Of a stretch of DNA of 5,417 nt, positions 1 through 5,417 are shown piece after piece. The stretch's first letter is position 1. Each line of letters begins with the position of its first letter. Origin of the DNA: an uncultured Clostridia bacterium (GTDB lineage: Bacteria > Bacillota > Clostridia > Oscillospirales > Acutalibacteraceae). The notes beneath the pieces were generated by a model. It searched no databases. It saw nothing but the letters and a program-made list of their open reading frames with translations, and was not told the DNA's origin. Made by a program: the position numbers and the translations under genes. The stretch is from assembly GCA_937884625.1 (NCBI GenBank), contig CALGCE010000221.1:1-5417 (forward strand). Reading direction: 5' to 3'.

Positions 1-51
1 TGTCATTACAGCCGTCAGCATTTTAATGCAGATTGTTTTGGGTCTTTTTTA

Positions 52-1398
52 ATGTTTCCGCCCTTTGACCAGACCCTTGCAAAGCAGTATTGCCTTGCCC
101 TTATGGAAAAATTAGATGCCTGCCGCCGCCTTGATTACGAAACCAAAGAAAGTGCGGCAAATCCTGATTTTTCTACAGACTGGCTTTATGCCCAAAAACC
201 CAGCCGCCCGGCAGCAGGGCAAATGTTCGGGGTTCTGGTTTGTGCCGACGTAAACAAAAAGTTTTCGGCAGAAGGAAAAAACGTTATATTAAAGGCATTT
301 TCCGGGCAGTTTAACAGCCACTGGCACGTTGCAGGCTGGGTGCCGCCGCTTTTAGACACAGACGAATTTGATAAAATTACCCAAGATTCTGATAAAAAAA
401 TTCACCAGTTAACCGCACAAATTGAAGAAACCGGTGAAAAAATAGCAGGAATTGAAAAATTCCTGAAAAACTCCGCCGCCGGTTCTGAAAAAAATGACGA
501 AAACATTCCGGCACTAAACGAAAACTTAAAGAATCTCCGCATCCAAAAATCACAGCTGCAAATTGAACGCAAAAACCGTTCCAAACAATCGATGAAAGAG
601 ATTTTCGGGCTTTATAAAATTCACTGCGCCAGCGGCGAAACATTAAATTTCTGCGATATTTTTGAAAATGACCAGCCGCCGACAGGGTGGGGCGAGTGCT
701 GTGCGCCCAAACTGCTGAATCATGCATACAAAAACAGTCTTGTTCCAATAAGCATGGCGGAATTTTTCTACGGCGCAGAACCAAAATCCGGCTTAAAAAA
801 ACACAAGCAGTTCTATCCGCCATGCGACGAAAAATGCGCGCTTATATTGCCCCACATTTTGGGCCTGCAAATACTTTATCAGGACGAAGAAATTGTGGTC
901 ATAAACAAGCCGTCGGGGCTTTTATCAATTCCCGGGCGCGGCGACGACAAAACCGACAGCGCAACAAGCCGCCTGAAGCAGCTTTTTCCGGACTGCATAG
1001 AACAGCCTTCCGTTCACCGGCTGGACATGGATACTTCCGGCATTCTGGTTCTGGCGCTTACCGAAGAAAGCCACCGCAATCTGTCAATGCAGTTCATGAA
1101 CGGCACGATAAAAAAACGCTACATAGCTTTTTTGCGCGGTAAAATTCTTCAAAATGAAGACGAATGTGGAAAACTTGTTGAAAAAACTGAATTTTTTGAG
1201 GAAAATTGTGGAAAACTCAATTTTTCAGCTGATTTTGAAAGCGCAGAAAACAGAAGCGGCATAAAAACCCTTGAAAAATTAAACCAGTGCATGAACGAAA
1301 ATGCAAAAATGTGCAGAATTTTTACGCAATTTGACAATTCTGGTATGCCGTGCAGCGGCAGAATCTGCCTGAAATTCCGCCTTTGTACATTGATATGA
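52..1398 (+). CDS. RluA-family pseudouridine synthase with N-terminal extension, truncated at 3' end
   Basis: This is the body of an enzyme that isomerises uridine to pseudouridine in RNA, probably rRNA or tRNA, in the cytoplasm. The catalytic part begins near residue 272 with the NKPSGLLSIPG motif (285-295), then HRLDMDTSG (322-330) with D325 as the expected catalytic aspartate, then KKRYIAFLRG (354-363). Ahead of it lies an extension found in a subset of RluA proteins: GQMFGVLVC (56-64), a charged coiled-coil-like stretch (about 109-183), and a conserved TGWGECCAPKLL...HKQFYPPCDEKC block (211-262). The reading frame is open to base 1 and no good ribosome binding site precedes the ATG at 52, so the true start may lie outside the window. 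Homologs continue into a TGRTHQLR-type motif and another 80-130 residues; these are absent. The last 11 or so residues read ABC-transporter DNA in the wrong frame and are not real protein. Family assignment is firm; RNA target is unknown. Confidence 0.85.
   Translation: MFPPFDQTLAKQYCLALMEKLDACRRLDYETKESAANPDFSTDWLYAQKPSRPAAGQMFGVLVCADVNKKFSAEGKNVILKAFSGQFNSHWHVAGWVPPLLDTDEFDKITQDSDKKIHQLTAQIEETGEKIAGIEKFLKNSAAGSEKNDENIPALNENLKNLRIQKSQLQIERKNRSKQSMKEIFGLYKIHCASGETLNFCDIFENDQPPTGWGECCAPKLLNHAYKNSLVPISMAEFFYGAEPKSGLKKHKQFYPPCDEKCALILPHILGLQILYQDEEIVVINKPSGLLSIPGRGDDKTDSATSRLKQLFPDCIEQPSVHRLDMDTSGILVLALTEESHRNLSMQFMNGTIKKRYIAFLRGKILQNEDECGKLVEKTEFFEENCGKLNFSADFESAENRSGIKTLEKLNQCMNENAKMCRIFTQFDNSGMPCSGRICLKFRLCTLI
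1165..1217 (+). repeat. Short in-frame direct repeat inside the RluA-like gene
   Basis: The 11-base word TGTGGAAAACT occurs at 1165-1175 and again at 1207-1217, 42 bases apart, which is exactly 14 codons. Both copies read CGKL in the protein (residues 372-375 and 386-389), and each is followed by a Phe/Glu-rich stretch ending in EN. The similarity beyond the 11-base core is weak, so this may be an old tandem duplication or chance. Confidence 0.35.
1327..1364. other. Junction between two unrelated sequences (probable chimera breakpoint)
   Basis: RluA-like protein sequence in frame 1 is recognisable to about CRIFTQF (ending near 1332). ABC ATPase sequence in frame 3 is recognisable from LPEIPPLY (starting at 1365). 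In between, no frame gives residues that fit either family, and the ABC frame is closed upstream by a TGA at 1332-1334. Both proteins are cut inside conserved domains, in different reading frames, and base and codon preferences change across the point. No insertion sequence, tRNA or attachment site is visible. This fits an assembly or amplification chimera better than a natural gene boundary. Confidence 0.8.
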
Positions 1399-2165
1399 AG
1401 GTAAGAGAGTATCTTAATTTCATATATGACCTTAAAAAGGTTAAATTCCCTAAAAAGGCTCATATAGACGAGATTATTAAACTTGTTAAAATAGAGAATG
1501 TGCAAAACAGACTTATAAAAAATCTGTCAAAAGGATACCGTCAGAGAGTAGGCTTTGCACAAGCCCTTGTAGGCAATCCCGATGTACTAATCCTTGACGA
1601 GCCTACCGTAGGTCTTGACCCTAAACAGATTATTGAAATAAGAAACCTGATTGCAAGACTAGGTAAAAATCATACCATAATTTTATCTTCACATATTCTG
1701 TCGGAAATACAGGCGGTATGTAAGAGGGTAATAATAATAAACAAAGGTAAAATTATTGCCGATGATACTGCCGAAAATCTTTCAAATAAACTGTCAAATG
1801 AACACTCGGTAGTTGCAAGGATAGTATGTGACGAAGAAAGTATGCTTGAAGCACTGAAAACCGTAGAGGGCGTTAAATCTGTTTCGTCTTTGGGCAGAGC
1901 GGAGAAGGGTGCATTTGATTTCGTCATAGAACCTGATGACGGTAAGGATGTAAGGTCTGCGGTATTTGAAAGAGTAGTTGCAAGAGGGAAGACTTTACTT
2001 TCGCTTAAAGACAACGCTCTATCTCTTGAACAGGTATTTTTACGTCTTACCGAGGCGGATGACGAGGAACTTAAAAAATTGCTCGGTAACGGTGAGGGTA
2101 CCGAACAATCAGAAGAAACCACAGAAACTCAAACAACTAAAACCGAAGAGGAGGCAGAACAATGA
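1350..2165 (+). CDS. ABC transporter ATP-binding protein (GldA/NosF-like), 5' truncated
   Basis: This is the ATPase subunit of an ABC-2 type system, acting on the cytoplasmic face of the membrane with the permease encoded next. Counting from the GTG at 1350, it shows a Q-loop region LPEIPPLY (6-13), an ABC signature LSKGYRQR (59-66), Walker B VLILDE (79-84), a D-loop GLDP (88-91) and the switch histidine H115 in LSSH. Walker A (GxxGxGKST) and roughly 85-90 N-terminal residues expected in this family are missing because the gene starts at the junction. GTG 1350 is therefore not a real start; homology begins at 1365. A C-terminal domain (about 150-235) is followed by an acidic, Thr/Gln-rich tail (about 236-271). 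The stop overlaps the next start by four bases (ATGA), implying translational coupling. As it stands the protein could not bind ATP properly; the intact gene in its source genome presumably does. Confidence 0.88.
   Translation: MQRQNLPEIPPLYIDMKVREYLNFIYDLKKVKFPKKAHIDEIIKLVKIENVQNRLIKNLSKGYRQRVGFAQALVGNPDVLILDEPTVGLDPKQIIEIRNLIARLGKNHTIILSSHILSEIQAVCKRVIIINKGKIIADDTAENLSNKLSNEHSVVARIVCDEESMLEALKTVEGVKSVSSLGRAEKGAFDFVIEPDDGKDVRSAVFERVVARGKTLLSLKDNALSLEQVFLRLTEADDEELKKLLGNGEGTEQSEETTETQTTKTEEEAEQ
1357..1369. repeat. 13-base palindrome at the junction
   Basis: GGCAGA at 1357-1362 and TCTGCC at 1364-1369 are exact reverse complements around a single A at 1363. The right arm overlaps the first recognisable codons of the ABC ATPase (CTG CCT, Leu-Pro). 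Its position at the breakpoint may reflect how the two molecules were joined, but a six-base arm can also occur by chance. Confidence 0.5.
2148..2154 (+). promoter_or_regulatory. Ribosome binding site for the permease gene
   Basis: GAGGAGG lies inside the 3' end of the ATPase gene, seven bases before the ATG at 2162. It is a strong Shine-Dalgarno match and, with the ATGA overlap, fixes the permease start. Confidence 0.8.
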
Positions 2166-2863
2166 GTGCCATATTTAAAAGAGAATTCAAGGCGTACTTT
2201 ACAACGCCGATAGGATATATAGTTTTGGCGGCATTTTATTTTTTCTTGGGTTGGTATTTTTCGATGATGTACAGTGGCGGTGCACCGCAGGTTGAGATAG
2301 CAATTATGGCTATGTCAATTGTTATTGTATTTACTCTGCCCGTTCTTACAATGCGACTTATGAGCGAAGACCGCAGACAAAAGGTAGACCAAGCACTGAT
2401 TACTGCTCCCGTAAAACTTACCTCAATCGTACTCGGTAAGTTTTTTGCCGCACTTTCGGTTTTTGCAATGGGATTTTTGCCCACCGTCATTTTTGAAATA
2501 ATAGTAGCAACAAAAGTGAGTGTAAACGTATTATCCTTTATATATGCTTTGCTTGGTATATTACTGTTGGGCGGTGCACTTATTGCTATTGGTATGTTTA
2601 TTTCAAGCCTTTCTGAAAGTCCAGTAGTTTCCGCTATACTTACGCTCGTTATTAATATTTTAGTTATTTATATGTCTAACTTTGCAGGTATGATTAATGC
2701 ACAGTGGCTTTCAAAAATAATAGAAAAAGCCGCATTTATTACGGTTGCCGAAAATTTTGGTGACAGTGTTTTTAAAATTGTTGATATAGTTTATTTTGCA
2801 AGTATTATAGCAGTGTTTATCTTTTTGAGCGTCCGTTCGCTCGAAAAGAGAAGATGGTCTTAA
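2162..2863 (+). CDS. ABC transporter permease (GldF-like, ABC-2 type)
   Basis: This is a complete 233-residue inner-membrane protein, the likely membrane partner of the upstream ATPase. It opens with the family's typical start, FKREFKAYFTTPIGYIVLAA (5-24), and ends with a helix followed by SLEKRRWS, also typical. Six hydrophobic segments are visible at about 17-37, 44-64, 91-116, 124-147, 154-175 and 205-224. Between helices 2 and 3 the loop SEDRRQKVDQALITAPV (68-84) matches the conserved cytoplasmic coupling segment of GldF-type permeases, where an EERxxGTxExLLTxPV pattern is usual. The start is set by the strong ribosome binding site and the ATGA overlap with the ATPase gene; the next gene's ribosome binding site overlaps the stop codon. 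The length is normal for the family. The substrate cannot be read from the sequence. Confidence 0.9.
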   Translation: MSAIFKREFKAYFTTPIGYIVLAAFYFFLGWYFSMMYSGGAPQVEIAIMAMSIVIVFTLPVLTMRLMSEDRRQKVDQALITAPVKLTSIVLGKFFAALSVFAMGFLPTVIFEIIVATKVSVNVLSFIYALLGILLLGGALIAIGMFISSLSESPVVSAILTLVINILVIYMSNFAGMINAQWLSKIIEKAAFITVAENFGDSVFKIVDIVYFASIIAVFIFLSVRSLEKRRWS

Positions 2864-2869
2864 AGGAGG
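2862..2869 (+). promoter_or_regulatory. Ribosome binding site for the GldG-like gene
   Basis: AAAGGAGG overlaps the permease stop codon TAA (2861-2863). It sits three bases before the ATG at 2873 but nine before the second ATG at 2879. The wider spacing is closer to the usual optimum, so translation may begin at 2879, shortening the protein by two residues. Confidence 0.8.
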
Positions 2870-2872
2870 TTT

Positions 2873-4525
2873 ATGAAAATGGAAGAAAACAAGAATTTTA
2901 ATACCGATTTTGAGAACAACGAAGAGCAAAAGGTTAAGCCAAAAAAGAAACTTTTTGATTTTAAGAAATTAAAGAGTAATAGCACTAAAAAGATAAAAAA
3001 TCAGGCACTTCTTAAAAAGGGAAGTTACTCGGTGGCAATTACGGCAATAGTAATTGCGGGAGTAATAATTTTCAATGTTTTGGTAGGTGCTTTGTCCGAA
3101 AGATTTGTTTTAGAGTATGATTTTTCTGCCGAAAAGCAAAATTCTGTGTCGGAAGAAAATAAAGATTTTATAATAGGTATCAAAGACGATGTTTCGATAA
3201 TTTTCTGTGCAAGTGAGGACAATTATCCGAGTTATATGAGTTATTATGCACAGCAGTACGGAGTAACCGAGGATGCCTCAAAGTATTATGAGCAGACACT
3301 TAAACTTGTAAATAAGTATTCTGCTTACAATAAAAAAATCGACGTTAAATTTGTGGACACACAGTCAAGTGAATTTACAAAGGTCACATCGCAATATTCA
3401 AGTGACAACTTAACCTACGGAGATATTATAGTATCGTCTTCAAAGAACGGTACAGAGCGTCATAAAAAAATAGGCTATACCGATATATATTCGCTTTACG
3501 AGGACCAGACATACGCATCTATGGGTTACGTAACTTCTACGGTTGACGGTAATAATATTGAAAATGTCCTTACAAGTGCCATAGCGTACGTTACAAGCGA
3601 TAAAATTAAAAAGGTAGCATTCCTTACCGGACACACATCAAAAGACGGTACGGCTTCTTATAAAGCGATGTTAGAATCAAATAATTACGAGATAGACGTA
3701 ATTTCCGACAGTATAATTAATTCGGTACCCGATAAATACGATGCGGTGGTAATTCCTGCACCTGATACCGACTTTTTAGGTAGCGAAATTAATGCAATTC
3801 AAGAATTTTTGGATAACAACTCAAAACTTAATAAAGGGCTTATAGTATTTACCGACGTTAATGCACCGTATCTTACAAATTTCTACGACTTTTTAAGCGA
3901 GTGGGATATAGAGGTAGAGGACGGAGTTTTATTTGAAACCGATTCGAGCAACTATATGCCTGATGACCCGACAACATTAGGTTCATACAATACCGAAAAA
4001 GATGATATAACAAGCGGAATGAATATTTGTATTACCGGTTATAACGTGCCGATAAGTTCGTCGGGTAATGAAAAGAGCGAATACACTGTTACCGAACTTA
4101 TGAGCACACCTGAGAGTACTATTTCAGCACCAAAGGGTTCAGGAGCGGATTTTACAGGTGCCGATAATTACGAGGGTAAGAGTTATGCTACTGCGATACA
4201 GTCTGCTAAAAGTGCCTATGACAGTGACAATAAAGAAATAGCAAGTTATATAACTGTATTTAGCAGTGTGGACTTTTTGGATTCACAGTATAACGAGTCG
4301 GCATCGGTCGCTAATAAAGACCTTACTTTTGCGGCAACCGAGAGGGCTTGCGGTGCGGAAAAGTCGGGCATCTCTTTTGTGACGAAAAGCATATCAAACG
4401 AAAGTTTTTCGGATTCCGTAACACAGTCATCTGTCTTGGTAATACGCTTATTGTTTATGATAGTTTTGCCGCTTGCGGTACTTATAGCAGGTGTTTATAT
4501 CTTTGTCAAGAGAAGGAATGCATAA
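2873..4525 (+). CDS. GldG-like ABC transporter auxiliary protein (ABC_transp_aux domain)
   Basis: This is a complete 550-residue membrane-anchored protein. An acidic then lysine-rich cytoplasmic N-terminus (1-50) precedes a membrane helix (about 51-74), a large extracytoplasmic region (about 75-518), and a second helix (about 521-545) ending in KRRNA. The first extracytoplasmic part, from YDFSAEKQNSVSEE (82-95) through KIDVKFVD (155-162), fits the GldG domain. The second, beginning KKVAFLTGHTSKDG (246-259) and running through YDAVVIPAPDTDF (289-301) and KGLIVFTDVNAPYL (321-334), fits the ABC_transp_aux (GIFT-like) domain. Proteins of this kind sit beside GldF-type permeases and are thought to form the outer part of the complex; no enzymatic residues are obvious. 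The longest form is given; ATG 2879 is better spaced from the ribosome binding site. Two anchors and a sandwiched large domain suggest a structural or substrate-contacting role (inference). Confidence 0.88.
   Translation: MKMEENKNFNTDFENNEEQKVKPKKKLFDFKKLKSNSTKKIKNQALLKKGSYSVAITAIVIAGVIIFNVLVGALSERFVLEYDFSAEKQNSVSEENKDFIIGIKDDVSIIFCASEDNYPSYMSYYAQQYGVTEDASKYYEQTLKLVNKYSAYNKKIDVKFVDTQSSEFTKVTSQYSSDNLTYGDIIVSSSKNGTERHKKIGYTDIYSLYEDQTYASMGYVTSTVDGNNIENVLTSAIAYVTSDKIKKVAFLTGHTSKDGTASYKAMLESNNYEIDVISDSIINSVPDKYDAVVIPAPDTDFLGSEINAIQEFLDNNSKLNKGLIVFTDVNAPYLTNFYDFLSEWDIEVEDGVLFETDSSNYMPDDPTTLGSYNTEKDDITSGMNICITGYNVPISSSGNEKSEYTVTELMSTPESTISAPKGSGADFTGADNYEGKSYATAIQSAKSAYDSDNKEIASYITVFSSVDFLDSQYNESASVANKDLTFAATERACGAEKSGISFVTKSISNESFSDSVTQSSVLVIRLLFMIVLPLAVLIAGVYIFVKRRNA
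4511..4518 (+). promoter_or_regulatory. Ribosome binding site for the DUF4340 gene
   Basis: AGAAGGAA lies within the last codons of the GldG-like gene, eight bases before the ATG at 4527. It is weaker than the two upstream sites, but no better one is nearby, and only one base separates the previous stop from this start. Confidence 0.5.
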
Positions 4526-4526
4526 T

Positions 4527-5417
4527 ATGAGCGATTTCTTTGAAAATGAAAATACAGAAGTTGAGGGACAGGAGTCTACCGTTTTTTCCGCACCTGCCGA
4601 GCATACCGAATCAAAAATTAGGGTCAAGAAAAAACTTCTTCCTAAAATAATAGCAGGTATTTTATGCGTTGCAGTACTTGTAGGCGGAACGTTTGCGGTT
4701 GTAAAACTTATTCCCAAAAAGCAGGAAGAAACCACGTCAACCGATTTAGACGAGATAAAAGTTTTAAATATTGACACAAAAGACGTATCTGTATTAACCA
4801 TTAAAAATCCAAACGGAACCTATAAAATTTACGGCGAAGAAAATGAAGAAGATAAACTCTGGTATGTTGACGGAATAAAAAAAGACCTTATTGATACATC
4901 AAAGACATCTTCTCTTATAAGCAGTGTTGTCAGCATTACCGCTTCCCGTGAGATAACCGAAAAAAGCGATGATGACTGCGGATTTAATAAAGCACAAATA
5001 ACCGCCGAGATTACCAAAACTGATAATAACGTATTGTCATTGATTTTTGGCGATGAATCTCCCGACGGTAACGGTTGTTATTTGAAACTGTCTGGCAGTG
5101 ATAAAATATATCTTGTCGATTGCAGTCTTAAAAATAATATGCAGTTTGACGACTTATATTTTGCATCTTCCGCCAACATTCCCGCATTTGCAAAGTTTGA
5201 CGGTGCCGACGGTTATTTTGAAAACGATACACTAAGTAAATTTGACAGTCTTACGGTTACAGGGAATAACTACTCAAAACCGCTTATAATAGTACCAAAC
5301 GATGCGGACGATGAATTATCTGAATATATGGCATATAAAACAATAAAAAGCAATTTAGAAATGTTAAATGAAAAAAATGACTTAGTACTTAACATGGATT
5401 TTGAAAAAGCATTAGAA
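4527..5417 (+). CDS. DUF4340 domain-containing membrane-anchored protein, 3' partial
   Basis: The frame is open from ATG 4527 to the window edge, giving 297 residues with no stop. An acidic N-terminus (1-28) leads to a basic patch RVKKKLLPK (32-40), one membrane helix (about 40-62) and then an extracytoplasmic region. The outer part contains the pattern usual for DUF4340: a LWYVDG tryptophan segment (111-116), LIDTSKTSSLISSVVSITAS (121-140), a CGFNKAQITAEI segment (151-162) where relatives often have YGLxxP, SLIFGDESPDGNGCYLKL (171-188) and KIYLVDCSL (193-201). DUF4340 proteins commonly follow GldG-like genes, and the one-base gap here supports co-translation and membership of the same complex. 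The role of the domain is not known; a second DUF4340-like repeat beyond the edge is possible. Confidence 0.85.
   Translation, partial: MSDFFENENTEVEGQESTVFSAPAEHTESKIRVKKKLLPKIIAGILCVAVLVGGTFAVVKLIPKKQEETTSTDLDEIKVLNIDTKDVSVLTIKNPNGTYKIYGEENEEDKLWYVDGIKKDLIDTSKTSSLISSVVSITASREITEKSDDDCGFNKAQITAEITKTDNNVLSLIFGDESPDGNGCYLKLSGSDKIYLVDCSLKNNMQFDDLYFASSANIPAFAKFDGADGYFENDTLSKFDSLTVTGNNYSKPLIIVPNDADDELSEYMAYKTIKSNLEMLNEKNDLVLNMDFEKALE

Noticed and set aside
377..823. Minus-strand open frame of 148 codons
   Set aside because: It lies opposite the well-supported RluA-like gene, has no recognisable motif and is a shadow of it.
687..1142. Plus-strand open frame of 151 codons in another frame
   Set aside because: It overlaps the catalytic region of the RluA-like gene and its translation is Arg-rich with no family match.
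1186..1202. Possible hairpin (A-run, five-base loop, T-run)
   Set aside because: It lies inside the RluA-like coding region, has only A:T pairs in its stem and is too weak for a terminator.
1350..1352. GTG as the true start of the ABC ATPase
   Set aside because: No ribosome binding site precedes it and the family's Walker A region should lie upstream; the start is only the first available codon after a stop.
1327..1364. Insertion sequence or phage attachment site at the join
   Set aside because: No transposase, tRNA, target duplication or longer terminal repeat is visible on either side; only the 13-base palindrome.
52..1398. A natural fusion protein reading through the join
   Set aside because: After about residue 430 the frame reads ABC ATPase DNA out of frame and stops quickly, so the end is an artefact of the join.
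1670..2122. Minus-strand Ser-rich open frame
   Set aside because: It is the antisense of the ABC ATPase C-terminal half; its composition follows from that gene's codons.
4448..4801. Minus-strand open frame across the GldG/DUF4340 boundary
   Set aside because: Both plus-strand genes here have clear domains and tight spacing, so an opposing gene is unlikely.

Overview
This window holds two unrelated pieces of DNA that meet between about 1327 and 1364. Neither piece carries a complete gene at the junction. The left piece (1 to about 1330) encodes most of an RluA-family pseudouridine synthase. The right piece (about 1365 to 5417) carries a tightly packed operon for a GldA/GldF/GldG-like ABC system followed by a DUF4340 protein.

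The two pieces differ in composition. Hand counts on sample lines give GC mostly in the forties (range 33-58%) on the left and in the thirties (range 30-47%) on the right. Glycine on the left is mainly GGC or GGG and arginine mainly CGN. On the right glycine is mainly GGT and arginine often AGA. The right piece has strong AGGAGG-type ribosome binding sites and 1-9 nt gaps or overlaps between genes, typical of Clostridia-like Firmicutes (inference). The left piece has no clear Shine-Dalgarno site before its first visible ATG and could come from a gut or rumen spirochaete or another moderate-GC bacterium (weak inference). The simplest reading is a chimeric metagenomic contig; a real recombination is the alternative.

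Layout: 1-1330, RluA-type synthase with a long N-terminal extension, open to the left edge, with the catalytic HRLD motif but cut before the C-terminal TGRTHQLR-type motif. 1327-1364, junction zone containing a 13-base near-perfect palindrome. 1365-2165, ABC ATPase lacking its N-terminal Walker A part. 2162-2863, complete six-helix permease. 2873-4525, complete GldG-like auxiliary protein with two membrane anchors. 4527-5417, DUF4340-like membrane-anchored protein running off the right edge.

The last four genes probably form one membrane complex: an ATPase driving a small permease, with two large extracytoplasmic proteins anchored beside it. The Bacteroidota relatives GldA/F/G are linked to gliding and type IX secretion; in Firmicutes-like genomes the substrate of this cluster is not known to me. 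No RNA gene, CRISPR array, insertion sequence or terminator was seen.
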